The notes: a model not told the origin generated them from the letters alone. Positions 53,299 through 62,844 are shown, counted from the stretch's first letter. The stretch: 64,000 nucleotides of DNA from Microbacterium sp. SSM24 (GCF_025989145.1 NZ_JAPDNQ010000002.1:620001-684000), one strand, 5' to 3'. Numbers and translations are program-made.

Positions 53299-54138
53299 TC
53301 AGCTCAGGCGGCCGGCCAGTCTGTGCAGCCCTTGCCGGCGCAGCGCGATCCACGTCGCGTCCGCGCGAGCGATGACGGCGCCGTGCTCGTCGACGATCGC
53401 CGCCGACGTCTCGAAGCGGCGCGCCCGCCGCTCCCGGGTCCAGCTGAACACCACGAGCCGCTCCCCCACCCGGGGCCGGCGCTCGACGAGCCCCGTCATC
53501 GTCCCGAGCAGGGCCAGTTCGCGCTCGCGCAGCGCAGCGGCCGGATAGCTCGGGCAGTCCATCGCCGCCCATACAGCTGCGAAGGGCGCCGTGCCGCCGA
53601 CCGCGTCCCTGCTGTCGACGAGCCAGGGGGCGGCGAGGATCTCCGGGCGCCCGGGCACCGGACCCGGGGTGACGTGCATCCCGTCGGTGCGGAGGGGACC
53701 GCAGACCACGCAGTCCGAGAGCAGGTGGCGCACGGCGGCGAGCGGGTGGGCCTCGCGGGCCGCGAGCGCCTCTTCGTAGGTCGGCGCGACCGGAATCGAG
53801 CCGTCGACGAGCCGGCCGCGACGGGCCTCCGCGATCAATCGCCGCCGATGATGCACGCGAACGCCGTATGCCCCATCGGAGGAGACGTGCAGCGACCGGC
53901 CGAGGGGAACGGGCCGGCGGAGCCGGACCGTGACGACGCCCGCATCCACATGCCGGGCGATCGCACCGGCGGCGAATCCGCCGTTGGCCGATCTCCGCGG
54001 CCCGTTGTGACGCGGATCGATCCGCACCGTGCCGACGATGACGCCCTCGTCGCCGGCGACGGCGTGACGCAGGTCGATGGCGGCGGGTCGCCCGAACACG
54101 GCGGCCGATTCGTGTGTGGAGAGGATGAGCTCTGACAT
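53299..54138 (-). CDS. Putative double-hotdog acyl-CoA thioesterase-like protein
   Basis: A 279-residue protein with an N-terminal hotdog-like block ([37 protein letters not shown]) and a second beta-rich half ([35 protein letters not shown]), typical of PaaI/TesB-like folds. A DCVVCGP Cys pair near 140 is conserved-looking. No experimentally defined role can be assigned. No ribosome-binding site or -10 hexamer is clear; TTG 54150 is an upstream alternative. Confidence 0.55.
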   Translation of the reverse strand: MSELILSTHESAAVFGRPAAIDLRHAVAGDEGVIVGTVRIDPRHNGPRRSANGGFAAGAIARHVDAGVVTVRLRRPVPLGRSLHVSSDGAYGVRVHHRRRLIAEARRGRLVDGSIPVAPTYEEALAAREAHPLAAVRHLLSDCVVCGPLRTDGMHVTPGPVPGRPEILAAPWLVDSRDAVGGTAPFAAVWAAMDCPSYPAAALRERELALLGTMTGLVERRPRVGERLVVFSWTRERRARRFETSAAIVDEHGAVIARADATWIALRRQGLHRLAGRLS

Positions 54139-54261
54139 GGCCCGAGTCAACCGGGGCGGGCTGTGTCAGCGCGTCACGGAGATCGGCCATTGGCGATGGC
54201 CCGAATCGGCCATCACCGACAGCATCCCGCGCGGGAACGCGTGCGATTCGAGGTCAGGCGG

Positions 54262-55530
54262 TCAGGCGCTCTTGCGCTTCTGGCGCAGCACGAGCGTCGG
54301 CGGCGCTCCCTCTTCGACGGCGGCGCGGGTCACGACGACCTTGTCGACGTCGTCGGTCGACGGGATCTCGAACATGATCGGTCCGAGGACGTCTTCGAGG
54401 ATCGCACGGAGGCCGCGAGCCCCGGTCTTGCGCTCCACCGCGAGGTCGGCGATCGCCTCGAGCGCCTCGGTGTCGAACTCGAGCGTGACGCCGTCGAGCT
54501 CGAACATGCGGTGGTACTGCTTGACCAGCGCGTTCTTGGGCTCGGTGAGGATCTCCATCAGCGCCGCCTGGTCGAGGGGCGAGACCGACGCCACGACGGG
54601 CAGGCGGCCGATGAACTCGGGGATCAGGCCGAACTTGTGCAGGTCTTCTGGCCGCACCTCGCTGAACAGGCTGAGGTCATCGCCCTTGTTGTGCAGCGGG
54701 GCGCCGAAACCGATGCCGTGCTTGCCGACGCGCGACGAGATGATGTCTTCGAGACCTGCGAAGGCGCCCGCAACGATGAAGAGGACGTTCGTCGTATCGA
54801 TCTGGATGAACTCTTGGTGCGGATGCTTGCGGCCGCCCTGCGGAGGCACCGAGGCGACCGTGCCCTCGAGGATCTTCAGCAGCGCCTGCTGCACGCCCTC
54901 ACCGGAGACGTCGCGCGTGATCGACGGGTTCTCGGCCTTTCGGGCGATCTTGTCGACCTCGTCGATGTAGATGATGCCGGTCTCGGCGCGCTTCGTGTCG
55001 AAGTCGGCGGCTTGCAGCAGCTTGAGGAGGATGTTCTCGACGTCTTCGCCGACGTAGCCGGCCTCGGTGAGGGCCGTGGCATCCGCCACCGCGAAGGGGA
55101 CGTTGAGGCGCTTGGCGAGCGTCTGCGCGAGGTAGGTCTTGCCGCAGCCCGTGGGGCCGAGGAGCAGGATGTTGCTCTTCGCGATCTCGATCTCGTCGGC
55201 GCGCTGCTCGGCGGACTGGATCGTGCCGTGCGCGCGCACGCGCTTGTAGTGGTTGTAGACGGCGACCGAGAGTGCGCGCTTCGCCGCGTGCTGCCCGACG
55301 ACGTACTCCTCGAGGAACCCGAAGATCTCGCGCGGCTTGGGGAGATCGAAATCGGTGACGACGCCCGAGCTGGACTCGGCCATGCGCTCTTCGATGATCT
55401 CGTTGCACAGCTCGACGCACTCGTCGCAGATGTAGACGCCCGGACCCGCGATGAGCTGCTGGACCTGCTTCTGGCTCTTTCCGCAGAAGGAGCACTTGAA
55501 CAGGTCGGCGCTCTCACCGATGCGTGCCAT
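54262..55530 (-). CDS. clpX: ATP-dependent Clp protease ATPase subunit ClpX
   Basis: AAA+ unfoldase of 422 residues. The N-terminal zinc-binding domain carries CSFC...CDEC (Cys13, Cys16, Cys35, Cys38). The AAA+ core has [12 protein letters not shown] (Walker A), [10 protein letters not shown] (Walker B), the [10 protein letters not shown] sensor/arginine-finger region ([14 protein letters not shown]) and the pore and IGF loops ([10 protein letters not shown] context). GGGGAG precedes the ATG. It lies after clpP1-clpP2 but is separated by a hairpin and has its own -10. Confidence 0.97.
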   Translation of the reverse strand: MARIGESADLFKCSFCGKSQKQVQQLIAGPGVYICDECVELCNEIIEERMAESSSGVVTDFDLPKPREIFGFLEEYVVGQHAAKRALSVAVYNHYKRVRAHGTIQSAEQRADEIEIAKSNILLLGPTGCGKTYLAQTLAKRLNVPFAVADATALTEAGYVGEDVENILLKLLQAADFDTKRAETGIIYIDEVDKIARKAENPSITRDVSGEGVQQALLKILEGTVASVPPQGGRKHPHQEFIQIDTTNVLFIVAGAFAGLEDIISSRVGKHGIGFGAPLHNKGDDLSLFSEVRPEDLHKFGLIPEFIGRLPVVASVSPLDQAALMEILTEPKNALVKQYHRMFELDGVTLEFDTEALEAIADLAVERKTGARGLRAILEDVLGPIMFEIPSTDDVDKVVVTRAAVEEGAPPTLVLRQKRKSA

Positions 55531-55578
55531 GCGGCTCCCCTTCGTCGCGGCGGGGACCTCGTCCCCGGCTGTTCTCCG

Positions 55579-55584
55579 AGCCTA
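55579..55584 (-). promoter_or_regulatory. -10 element of clpX
   Basis: TAGGCT on the minus strand, with a predicted start near 55572 and a leader of about 42 nt. Together with the hairpin at 55653-55686 it suggests clpX is transcribed separately from clpP1P2. Confidence 0.5.
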
Positions 55585-55652
55585 ATCGCTCGGGGCGACA
55601 TGCGGCGGGATTGCGACACGCGTTGTGAGCGATGATGCGTCCGCTCACAGCG

Positions 55653-55686
55653 AAGCCCCGCCACCCGATGTCGGGCGGCGGGGCTT
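55653..55686 (-). terminator. Stem-loop terminator after clpP2
   Basis: A 16-bp stem (AAGCCCCGCC...GGCGGGGCTT with one mismatch) and tiny loop directly after the clpP2 stop. It lacks a strong U-run but is the most stable hairpin in the clp cluster. Confidence 0.75.
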
Positions 55687-55697
55687 CGGCATCCGCT

Positions 55698-56369
55698 CTA
55701 CTTCGTCAGTGCGGCGGGCGTGCGCTTGCGGGTCGTGAGGACCTGATCGACGAGACCGTAGGTGACGGCCTCTTCGGCCGACAGGATCTTGTCGCGGTCG
55801 ATGTCCTTGTTGACCTCTTCCGGACTCTTGTTGGAGTGCTTCGACAGGGTCTCCTCGAGCCACGTGCGCATGCGCAGGATCTCCTGGGCCTGGATCTCGA
55901 TGTCGGAAGCCTGGCCGTGGCCCGCCTCGCCCATCGCGGGCTGGTGGATCAGGATGCGCGCGTTCGGCAGCGCCAGTCGCTTGCCGGGCGCTCCGGCGGC
56001 GAGCAGCACGGATGCCGCGGACGCCGCCTGGCCGAGCACGACCGTCTGGATCTGCGGCGAGACGTACTGCATCGTGTCGTAGATCGCCGTCATGGCCGTG
56101 AACGAGCCACCGGGCGAGTTGATGTACATGATGATGTCGCGGTCGGGATCCTGCGACTCGAGCACGAGCAGCTGGGCCATCACGTCGTCGGCCGACGCGT
56201 CGTCGACCTGCACGCCGAGGAAGATCACGCGGTCCTCGAACAGCTTGTTGTAGGGGTCCTGGCGCTTGTAGCCGTAGGCGGTGCGCTCCTCGAACTGCGG
56301 CAGGATGTAGCGACTGCCGGGCATCTGGAGGCCCTGCGGGGCGCTCGTTCCGAAGGTGGGGGTCTGCAT
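55698..56369 (-). CDS. clpP2: ATP-dependent Clp protease proteolytic subunit ClpP2
   Basis: Serine peptidase of 223 residues with an N-terminal extension, [18 protein letters not shown], the nucleophile Ser in VVLGQAASAASVLLAAG, His in ARILIHQP and Asp in NKDIDRDKIL. Actinobacteria need two different ClpP rings; the extension and Gly-His-Gly region mark the ClpP2 type. It lies 32 bases downstream of clpP1. Confidence 0.95.
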   Translation of the reverse strand: MQTPTFGTSAPQGLQMPGSRYILPQFEERTAYGYKRQDPYNKLFEDRVIFLGVQVDDASADDVMAQLLVLESQDPDRDIIMYINSPGGSFTAMTAIYDTMQYVSPQIQTVVLGQAASAASVLLAAGAPGKRLALPNARILIHQPAMGEAGHGQASDIEIQAQEILRMRTWLEETLSKHSNKSPEEVNKDIDRDKILSAEEAVTYGLVDQVLTTRKRTPAALTK

Positions 56370-56401
56370 TCCGGGTTCTCTCTCTTTCGCCTTCGGAGCG
56401 G

Positions 56402-56986
56402 TCAGGCCGCGGTTCCGCCGCCGCCGATGACGTCGGTGGCCGATTCGCGGATGTGGTCGACGAAACCGTACTCGAGGGCCTCCTCGGCGCCGAACCAGCG
56501 GTCGCGGTCACCGTCGGCGTTGATCTGCTCGACGGACTTGCCCGTCTGCGCCGCCGTGATCTCGGCGAGGCGCTTCTTCATGTCGAGGATGAGCTGCGCC
56601 TGCGTCTGGATGTCGCTCGCCGTGCCGCCGAAGCCGCCGTGCGGCTGGTGCAGCAGCACGCGGGCGTTCGGCGTGATGTACCGCTTGCCCTTCGTGCCGG
56701 CGGTGAGCAGCAGCTGGCCCATCGACGCGGCCATGCCGATGCCGACGGTGACGATGTCGTTCGGCACGAACTGCATCGTGTCGTAGATCGCCATGCCGGC
56801 CGTGATCGAGCCACCGGGCGAGTTGATGTAGAGGTAGATGTCCTTCTGCGTGTCTTCCGCCGCGAGGAGGAGGATCTTCGCGCAGATCTCGTTGGCGTTC
56901 TCGTCGCGCACCTCCGACCCGAGCCAGATGATGCGGTCCTTCAGCAGCCTGTCGAAGACGCTCGTCGCGACAAGTGGTTCGGCCAT
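56402..56986 (-). CDS. clpP1: ATP-dependent Clp protease proteolytic subunit ClpP1
   Basis: Serine peptidase of 194 residues with [19 protein letters not shown], nucleophile Ser in [15 protein letters not shown], His in [11 protein letters not shown] and Asp in GDRDRWF. It ends with a Gly-rich tail. AGGAG precedes the ATG. First gene of the clpP1-clpP2 pair. Confidence 0.95.
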   Translation of the reverse strand: MAEPLVATSVFDRLLKDRIIWLGSEVRDENANEICAKILLLAAEDTQKDIYLYINSPGGSITAGMAIYDTMQFVPNDIVTVGIGMAASMGQLLLTAGTKGKRYITPNARVLLHQPHGGFGGTASDIQTQAQLILDMKKRLAEITAAQTGKSVEQINADGDRDRWFGAEEALEYGFVDHIRESATDVIGGGGTAA

Positions 56987-57066
56987 GTGTACTCCTGATT
57001 CCGTGGTCGTGCCATTGAATCTACCGGCGCTCCGCGATCGACCCGCCCGTGTTCGCCCTGGGCAGA

Positions 57067-57555
57067 TCAGTCCAGCGGGTCGACGAGTTCGCGCGCGTAC
57101 GCGGCGACCGAGCGCGTGTAGCGCGGCAGGTGCGGCGCGAGCGCCTCAAGGGCCACGGATGCTGCGCGCACGGCCTCCCCCGACGACACGAGCGCCAGGG
57201 CGTAGAAGGCCGCGGCCGCGTCTCGCAGGGGCGAGTCGGGATCTCGCTCGTACTCGTCGCGCAGCAGCTCGAGGGCCTCGTCGTGCTTGCCGAGATTGCG
57301 GATGGTGCTCGCGAGCTGGATGACCGCCTGCGTGCGCACCTCGTCGTCGAGGCGCGCCGCGAGCGCGGCGCGGTACAGCGGTTCGGCTTCCTCCTCGAGC
57401 CCGGCGGAATCGCGCGCGCCGGCGCGCTCGAAGAGCGCCCGTCCGTCGCCGTCGTCCCGTTCGGCGGCGAGCTCGTCGATCCGTCGGACGCGCTCGTGGT
57501 CGTCGAGCGCGTCGTCGTCCCACACCGCGGCCACGCGGTCATCCCAGTCGGTCAT
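57067..57555 (-). CDS. TPR-like (TPR_5) protein
   Basis: A 162-residue helical protein with tetratricopeptide-like repeats: [49 protein letters not shown], and [24 protein letters not shown] (each within one repeat). Probably a scaffold; partners unknown. Of two adjacent ATGs, 57555 has GGAGG at six bases and is preferred. It lies between tig and clpP1. Confidence 0.82.
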   Translation of the reverse strand: MTDWDDRVAAVWDDDALDDHERVRRIDELAAERDDGDGRALFERAGARDSAGLEEEAEPLYRAALAARLDDEVRTQAVIQLASTIRNLGKHDEALELLRDEYERDPDSPLRDAAAAFYALALVSSGEAVRAASVALEALAPHLPRYTRSVAAYARELVDPLD

Positions 57556-57622
57556 CATCGTCCTCCTCGAAAGAGAAGGGGACGGATGCCGCAGCATCCG
57601 TCCCCGTCGCATCGATGTGCGA

Positions 57623-59050
57623 CTACTCCTTGTCGGCCGCCTTCTTGCGGGGTGCGGCCTTCTTCTTCGGCTTCTCCTCGGCCTCGATGACGGCGTCGGC
57701 GTCGGCCGCGGCATCCGCGATCTCCTGCGCCTCTTCGACGACCTCGTCCTCAGCCTCAGCCTCGGCCTCGTCCTCGACGGCGACGAAGCCGGTCAGGTCC
57801 ACGGGGTTGCCGTTGGTGTCGACGACGGTGACCTTGCCGAGCGCGACCGCGAGGGCCTTGTTGCGTGCGACCTCGCCGACCATGGCGGGCAGCTGGTTGC
57901 CCTCCTGGAGCGCGTTCACGAAGTCCTGGGGCGCCATGCCGTACTGGGCGGCGGACTGCACGAGGTACTGCGTGAGCTCGTCCTGCGAGACCTGCACGTT
58001 GACGGTCTCGGCGATCTTGTCGAGCAGCATCTGCGTCTTGAACTGCTTCTCGCTCGCCTCGGCGACCTCGGCGCGGTGCACGTCGTCCTCGAGGCGACCC
58101 TCACCGTCGAGGTGGTTGTGCACCTCGTCGTCGATGAGCTGCTGCGGCACGGGGATCTCGACCTGCTCGAGCAGCTGCTCGATGAGCTTGTCGCGGGCAG
58201 CCGATCCCTGCGTGAACACCGACTGCTGGCCGACGCGCTCCTTGAGGCTGTCGCGCAGCTCGGCGATGGTGTCGAACTCGCTCGCGATCTGCGCGAAGTC
58301 GTCGTCGGCCTCGGGAAGCTCGCGCTCCTTGACGGCCTTGACGACGACGGAGACCTCGGCCTCTTCGCCGGCGTGGTCGCCGCCCACGAGCTTCGAGCGG
58401 AACGTGGTGTCCTCGCCGGCGGTGAGCGAGTCGATGGCCTCGTCGATGCCCTCGAGCAGCTCGCCGGAGCCCACCTCGTAGGACACACCCTCGGCGCGGT
58501 CGATCTCGGTGCCGTCGATCGAGGCGACCAGGTCCAGCTCGACGAAGTCGCCGGTGGTTGCCGGGCGGTCGACGGTCACGAGCGTGCCGAAGCGGCCGCG
58601 GAGGCGGTCGAGCTCCTCGTCGATCGCCGATTCGTCGACCTCGACGGCCTCGACCTCGACGGTCGTGCCCTCGAAGGCGGGGAGGTCGAACTCGGGACGC
58701 ACGTCCACCTCGACCTGGACCTCGAGGTCGCCCGAGAAGTCCTTCTCGTTCGGCCACTCGGTGACCTCGGCGTTCGGGCGGCCGAGAACGCGCAGCTCGT
58801 TGGCCTCGACGGCCTCGCGGTAGAACCCGTCAAGGCCCTCGCTGACGGCGTGCTCGAGCACGGCGACGCGGCCGACGCGCTGATCGATGATCGGCGCGGG
58901 GACCTTGCCCTTGCGGAAACCGGGGATCTGCACGTCCTGCGCGATGTGCTCGTAAGCGTGCGCGATGCTCGGCTTGAGCTCCTCGGGCGTGACCGTGATG
59001 TGGAGCTTCACCCGGGTGGGGCTGAGCTTCTCGACGGTGCTGTTCACCAT
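57623..59050 (-). CDS. tig: Trigger factor
   Basis: Ribosome-associated chaperone and peptidyl-prolyl isomerase, 475 residues. The ribosome-binding domain has the [17 protein letters not shown] signature near residue 43; the PPIase domain follows ([19 protein letters not shown]); the C-terminal arm domain is helical and ends in an acidic then Lys-rich tail ([18 protein letters not shown]) typical of Actinobacteria. ATG 59050 is followed by the family start [15 protein letters not shown]. It precedes clpP1P2 and clpX as in many bacteria. Confidence 0.96.
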   Translation of the reverse strand: MVNSTVEKLSPTRVKLHITVTPEELKPSIAHAYEHIAQDVQIPGFRKGKVPAPIIDQRVGRVAVLEHAVSEGLDGFYREAVEANELRVLGRPNAEVTEWPNEKDFSGDLEVQVEVDVRPEFDLPAFEGTTVEVEAVEVDESAIDEELDRLRGRFGTLVTVDRPATTGDFVELDLVASIDGTEIDRAEGVSYEVGSGELLEGIDEAIDSLTAGEDTTFRSKLVGGDHAGEEAEVSVVVKAVKERELPEADDDFAQIASEFDTIAELRDSLKERVGQQSVFTQGSAARDKLIEQLLEQVEIPVPQQLIDDEVHNHLDGEGRLEDDVHRAEVAEASEKQFKTQMLLDKIAETVNVQVSQDELTQYLVQSAAQYGMAPQDFVNALQEGNQLPAMVGEVARNKALAVALGKVTVVDTNGNPVDLTGFVAVEDEAEAEAEDEVVEEAQEIADAAADADAVIEAEEKPKKKAAPRKKAADKE

Positions 59051-59131
59051 GCCTGTTCGTTCTCCTCTATCGGACCGCACGCGGGCGCGGCGGCTGAAGG
59101 TCTGGGTTTCGCGGAATCTCTGGCCGTGGAG

Positions 59132-59205
59132 TCGGGGCGACAGGATTTGAACCTGCGACCTCCCGCTCCCAAAGCGGGCGCTCTACCAAGCTGAGCTACG
59201 CCCCG
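59132..59205 (-). tRNA. tRNA-Pro (anticodon TGG)
   Basis: The minus strand gives a 74-nt cloverleaf: acceptor CGGGGCG/CGCCCCG, anticodon stem CCCGC/GCGGG with loop TTTGGGA (anticodon TGG, G37 typical of proline), T-arm GGTTCAAATCC and discriminator A. CCA is not encoded. Confidence 0.95.
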
Positions 59206-59329
59206 GGCGGGTTCGCACGCACGCGTGCGCCTTTCGGCCCCTGGAAGTCTAGCCGACGCGCTCGGGCGCGCGTGTCGGGTGGGCACTCACGATGCGGTTA
59301 GACTGTCGGATGCCGCGGCTCGCCGCTGC

Positions 59330-59400
59330 GGGGATGTAGCTCAATGGTAGAGCCTCAGTCTTCCAAACTGATGGTGCGGGTTCGATTCCCGTCATCCCCT
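59330..59400 (+). tRNA. tRNA-Gly (anticodon TCC), integration target
   Basis: A 71-nt cloverleaf: acceptor GGGGATG/CATCCCC, D-arm GCTCAATGGTAGAGC, anticodon stem TCAGT/ACTGA with loop CTTCCAA (anticodon TCC), T-arm GGGTTCGATTCCC and discriminator T. Its 3' half is repeated at 60560-60599, so the gene has served as an attachment site. Confidence 0.95.
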
Positions 59401-59404
59401 CCGC
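59365..59404 (+). repeat. Direct repeat, left attachment site (attL-like)
   Basis: Forms the 3' half of the functional tRNA-Gly. Identical over 40 bases to 60560-60599. Confidence 0.85.
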
Positions 59405-59516
59405 AACCCCACTCAGACAACGGGCTCGTTCACCGGGCTTACTAAGCGGGAATAGCCGCGAGTGCCCCTAGGCCGGCGGGCGAACGTCGACGTGCCGCGT
59501 TGCGATACTTGTGGTC

Positions 59517-59711
59517 GTGAGCGAGCGAAGAACGTGGAGTAGTGGCCGACTGTGGGCGCTGTTCGGCGGTTTGTCGATACTCTTCGTCGCTGTCGTGTTC
59601 GCCTTCATTCCTGGGTACGGCTGGACGTACGCCGTGTGGTTCGGATGGGTCGCGCCCGTCATGATCACCCTCGCCTTCGTCTCGTTTCAGAGTGGAGATG
59701 GCAGCCGCTGA
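59517..59711 (+). CDS. Small membrane protein in the tRNA-Gly insert
   Basis: A 64-residue protein with two hydrophobic segments (about 12-30 and 35-57: LWALFGGLSILFVAVVFAF and WFGWVAPVMITLAFVSF). GATACT lies seven bases before GTG 59517, a leaderless signature; GTG 59511 would be too close to it. No known family. Confidence 0.55.
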   Translation: MSERRTWSSGRLWALFGGLSILFVAVVFAFIPGYGWTYAVWFGWVAPVMITLAFVSFQSGDGSR

Positions 59712-59931
59712 GGGTGCGCCTGCAGCGCACTTCGCGTACGTCACTCGATAGGTGACCCGTGATGTCTGGATACCGCCCCTACCGCCGTCAACCTTCCGAC
59801 GATCTGCTCAGAGTTGGTCGCGGGTCTTCAGGTGAGATTCGTCCAGCGAACCGCTCCGCGCTCCGCATGGTGGGCGCTGCACGCTGACTCCGCGGTTTTT
59901 CAGCAAGGCGACGGCATTCTCCTTCGCACGC
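59712..59931. other. Non-coding stretch inside the insert
   Basis: About 220 bases between the two convergent small genes with no convincing reading frame, repeat or RNA structure; G+C is lower than in the flanks. Confidence 0.4.
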
Positions 59932-60399
59932 TCAGCCGGGCGCTCGGCGCTCACGCCTCCTCACGGCAGAGACGGCAAGCGCGACGAAGCCTGCGATGAG
60001 GCACACGGCGTTAGTCGAGAACATCACCAAAATGGGTGTCGAGAACACACCCTCGTTTCGCGCGAGGACCACCACCATCGACAGCAGGCTGACAACAACC
60101 ACGAACACTGCCCCGGCAAATGAGAGCGGCGGCTGACCCCGTTTGAGGACGAGTCTTACGGTGATGGCAACGAGCAACACTCCGATCACCGCCGCGCACA
60201 TGACTACCCACACCGCCGATTCGTCGGGAGTAGCGCGAAACCGGCTCGATCTTCCGCCAAGGCTTGCTGGAAACATTGCCACTGACGCGATGGGGATCAG
60301 CCAGGAAGCAAGGTTGAACACCGGGTCGCCTCGGAGGATGGGGGGTTTGTGCTTGTCGCGCCATTCTCGTCGGGACAGGGGGGCGTCCTCGTCGGTCAC
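59932..60399 (-). CDS. Four-pass membrane protein in the tRNA-Gly insert
   Basis: A 155-residue protein with a charged N-terminus (SRREWRDKHKPPILRGDPV) and four hydrophobic stretches (about 30-45, 62-80, 93-110 and 122-142), ending RRRERR. No family recognised. GTG 60399 is the first start; neither a Shine-Dalgarno nor a TANNNT hexamer is evident. Confidence 0.5.
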   Translation of the reverse strand: MTDEDAPLSRREWRDKHKPPILRGDPVFNLASWLIPIASVAMFPASLGGRSSRFRATPDESAVWVVMCAAVIGVLLVAITVRLVLKRGQPPLSFAGAVFVVVVSLLSMVVVLARNEGVFSTPILVMFSTNAVCLIAGFVALAVSAVRRRERRAPG

Positions 60400-60559
60400 T
60401 GCAGATCACGGCCCAGGCAGGGCGAGTGGTCGCCGCTCATCTCCGTCCTGGGCATCCCCTGAGCGTACATTCGGCGTGCCAGATTCGCGCCGCCTTGATG
60501 GCATGTCCAGGCTGACGCGGAACTACGCGGAGTCATCAGACTGCTAGACCATGCTTCCA
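60400..60559. other. Right end of the insert, no gene seen
   Basis: This stretch between the membrane-protein gene and the right repeat holds no integrase fragment that I can recognise. A short partial tRNA-like run (GCTAGACC then CTTCCAA) precedes the repeat. Confidence 0.35.
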
Positions 60560-60599
60560 AAACTGATGGTGCGGGTTCGATTCCCGTCATCCCCTCCGC
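60560..60599 (+). repeat. Direct repeat, right attachment site (attR-like)
   Basis: Exact 40-base copy of the tRNA-Gly 3' half and following CCGC; no acceptor 5' half or D-arm, so it is not a functional tRNA. Confidence 0.85.
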
Positions 60600-60646
60600 T
60601 CCTCCTCGATGCCCCGTCGAGAGCCGCTCAGCGGTACCGTGACGGC

Positions 60647-61681
60647 ATGGCCGCTCACGATCTCACATCCCTGGCCGCCGCTCTCGACGAGCGTGCCCGC
60701 ACCGACGCGATGAGCGGAGTCCTGTCGCTCGACGTCGACGGCGACATCGTGTTCGCCGAGGCGTACGGTCTCGCCGACCGCGCGCACGGCGTCGCGAACA
60801 CGGTGGACACCCGATTCGGCATGGCGAGCGCGAGCAAGGCGTACACCGCGCTGGCGATCATGTCTCTCATCGAGGACGGCATCCTGCGACTCGACACCCC
60901 GGTGCGGGAGGTGCTCGGCGCCGACCTCCCCTCGATCGACGACGGGGTGACGGTCGAGCATCTGCTGTCGCACACCTCGGGAATCGGCGATTACCTCGAC
61001 GAGGAGGCCGACTGGGACGTCGACGACTACATCCTCACGGTCCCCGTGCACGAGCTCGCGACCACCGAGGCATTCGTGCGGGCCGTGGACGGGCACGCGC
61101 AGAAGTCCGTGCCCGGCGAGCGCTTCACGTACAACAACGGCGGCTACATCGTGCTCGCGATCGTCGCGGAGCGTGCGAGCGGCATCCCGTTCCACGACCT
61201 CGTCGGCGAGCGGGTCTTCTCCCCCGCCGGCCTCGACGCCACCGGCTATCCAAGGCTCGACGAGCTCCCCGGCGATGCCGCGCTCGGCTACGTCTACGAC
61301 GATCCGTCGTCGCTGCGCACGAACGTCCTCCATCTCCCCGTCCGTGGGAACGGCGACGGCGGCGCGTTCACGACCGCGGGCGATCTCAGCCGTCTGTGGC
61401 GTGCCCTGGCGGACGGACGCGTACTCCCGACGACGACGGTGACGGAGATGTGGCGTCCCCGTCACGACAGCGAATCCGAGGGACTCCGGTACGGGCTGGG
61501 GTTCTGGCTCGATCGCGCAGGACCCGGCATCCTGCTCGAGGGGTACGACGCCGGGGTGTCGATCCGGACCCGATTCGACCCGGTCACCCGCGCGGCCGTG
61601 ACGGTCGTCTCGAACACGTCCGAGGGAGCGTGGGGCGTCGTTCGGGCATACCGCGACCTCCTCGCGGCATCGGCCGGTTGA
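60647..61681 (+). CDS. Beta-lactamase-family serine hydrolase
   Basis: A 344-residue penicillin-binding-protein-like hydrolase without an obvious signal peptide. The catalytic SxxK is SASK in GMASASKAYTALAIMSL near residue 65, the YxN is in RFTYNNGGYIVLA near 165, and the third motif region GGAFTTAGDLSRLW follows near 245. Related enzymes include esterases and D-aminopeptidases; the substrate is not clear. TACCGT is six bases before ATG 60647, which rejects the longer upstream frame reaching into the direct repeat. Confidence 0.88.
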   Translation: MAAHDLTSLAAALDERARTDAMSGVLSLDVDGDIVFAEAYGLADRAHGVANTVDTRFGMASASKAYTALAIMSLIEDGILRLDTPVREVLGADLPSIDDGVTVEHLLSHTSGIGDYLDEEADWDVDDYILTVPVHELATTEAFVRAVDGHAQKSVPGERFTYNNGGYIVLAIVAERASGIPFHDLVGERVFSPAGLDATGYPRLDELPGDAALGYVYDDPSSLRTNVLHLPVRGNGDGGAFTTAGDLSRLWRALADGRVLPTTTVTEMWRPRHDSESEGLRYGLGFWLDRAGPGILLEGYDAGVSIRTRFDPVTRAAVTVVSNTSEGAWGVVRAYRDLLAASAG

Positions 61682-61684
61682 GCC

Positions 61685-62821
61685 TCAGGCGGCGACCGCC
61701 GCCCTCTCCGAGGTGATCGCGCGGACGGCATCCCGACCGGCGCGATTGGCTCCCACCGTCGACTGCGACGGCCCGTAGCCGATCAGGAACAGGCGGGGCT
61801 CATCGATCGAGCGCCCGTCCGCGACGCGGATGCCGCCCTCCGGGGTGCGCAGGCGGAGCGGCGAGAGGTGATCGAGGGCGGGGCGGAATCCCGTGGCCCA
61901 CAGGATCACATCGGCCTCGACGAGGGTCCCGTCCGGCATCCGCACGCCGCCCTCTTCGATCGAGGTGAACATCGGATGCCTCACCAGCACGCCGCGCTGC
62001 TCGGCCGCGCGAGCCCACGGCGTCCAGTGCATGCCCGTCACCGAGATGACACTCCCCGGCGGAAGTCCGCGTCGCACCCTGTCCTCCACACCGGCGATCG
62101 CGGCGACGCGCGCGGGCACGTCGAACGCGGCATCCGACCACTCCGGCTCACGCCGTGTGACCCAGTACGTCTCGGCGACGTGCGAGATCTCATCCAGCAG
62201 CTGCACGGCCGAGATCCCGGCGCCGACGATGACCACCCGCATGCCGGCGAACTCGTCGCGCGAGACGTAGTCCGCGACGTGCAGCTGACGGCCGCGAAAG
62301 CGCCCCTGCCCGGGATAGCGCGGCCAGAACGGGCGCGACCACGTGCCTGTGGCGTTGATGACGTGCGAGGCGGCCCAGGTCGCGGCATCCGTCTCGACGA
62401 TCAGCCTCCCCGCGGGATCGTCGTCCTCGCGCCGGACCGACTTCACTCGCACCGGCCGCACCACGCCCAGGGCGAAGCGCTCTTCGTAGGCGGCGAAGTA
62501 CGCGGGGAGGATGTCGCGGCTCGCGGCCGTCGGATCGGCCGGCGGCACCGGGAAGCCCGGCAGCTCGTGGATGCCGTTCACGGTTCCCATCCGGAGGGAC
62601 GGCCAGCGGTGCTGCCACGCGCCGCCGGGTCGCTCCTCCGCGTCCAGCACGACGAACGTGGGAGTGTCGCCCGCCCCTCGGCTGACCGGCACGTAGCCGC
62701 GCCGCTGCAGGTGGTACGCGGCGGAGAGCCCCGCCTGCCCGGCACCGATCACCACGACGTCGACGGGTACCGGCTGCATGCCGGTGACAACGCCGACCCT
62801 GCTGCCCCGATTCCCGTCCAC
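61685..62821 (-). CDS. FAD-dependent NAD(P)-binding oxidoreductase (flavoprotein monooxygenase-like)
   Basis: A 378-residue flavoprotein with an N-terminal FAD-binding GAGQAGLSAAYHLQ near residue 27, the segment RPGGAWQHRWPSLRMGTVNG, a second dinucleotide site VVIVGAGISAVQLLDE near 197, and ATGFRPALDHLSPL before the end. It resembles CzcO/trk-linked and Baeyer-Villiger-type monooxygenases. The start is uncertain: GTG 62821 gives the full frame, ATG 62779 (MQPVPVDVVVIG) begins right before the FAD motif. Confidence 0.82.
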   Translation of the reverse strand: MDGNRGSRVGVVTGMQPVPVDVVVIGAGQAGLSAAYHLQRRGYVPVSRGAGDTPTFVVLDAEERPGGAWQHRWPSLRMGTVNGIHELPGFPVPPADPTAASRDILPAYFAAYEERFALGVVRPVRVKSVRREDDDPAGRLIVETDAATWAASHVINATGTWSRPFWPRYPGQGRFRGRQLHVADYVSRDEFAGMRVVIVGAGISAVQLLDEISHVAETYWVTRREPEWSDAAFDVPARVAAIAGVEDRVRRGLPPGSVISVTGMHWTPWARAAEQRGVLVRHPMFTSIEEGGVRMPDGTLVEADVILWATGFRPALDHLSPLRLRTPEGGIRVADGRSIDEPRLFLIGYGPSQSTVGANRAGRDAVRAITSERAAVAA

Positions 62822-62844
62822 CCACGACGAGTCCTCGGGCGCGG

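Larger units (their letters stand above)
59365..60599. mobile_element. Remnant or small island inserted at tRNA-Gly, flanked by 40-bp direct repeats
   Basis: The 40 bases 59365-59404, from the anticodon arm through the tRNA-Gly 3' end into CCGC, recur exactly at 60560-60599; further upstream the match continues as CTTCCAA with one inserted A. This is the pattern left by a tyrosine recombinase at a tRNA gene, where the left copy restores the tRNA and the right copy marks the old 3' end. The 1.15 kb between has visibly lower G+C and only two small membrane-protein genes. No integrase is present, so it is a remnant or depends on another element. Confidence 0.7.

Noticed and set aside
60553..60599. 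Second tRNA-Gly gene
   Set aside because: Only the anticodon/T-arm and 3' acceptor strand are present; the 5' acceptor strand and D-arm are missing.
60551..60646. Longer serine hydrolase starting inside the right direct repeat
   Set aside because: The extra residues are translated tRNA sequence; TACCGT six bases before ATG 60647 sets the start.
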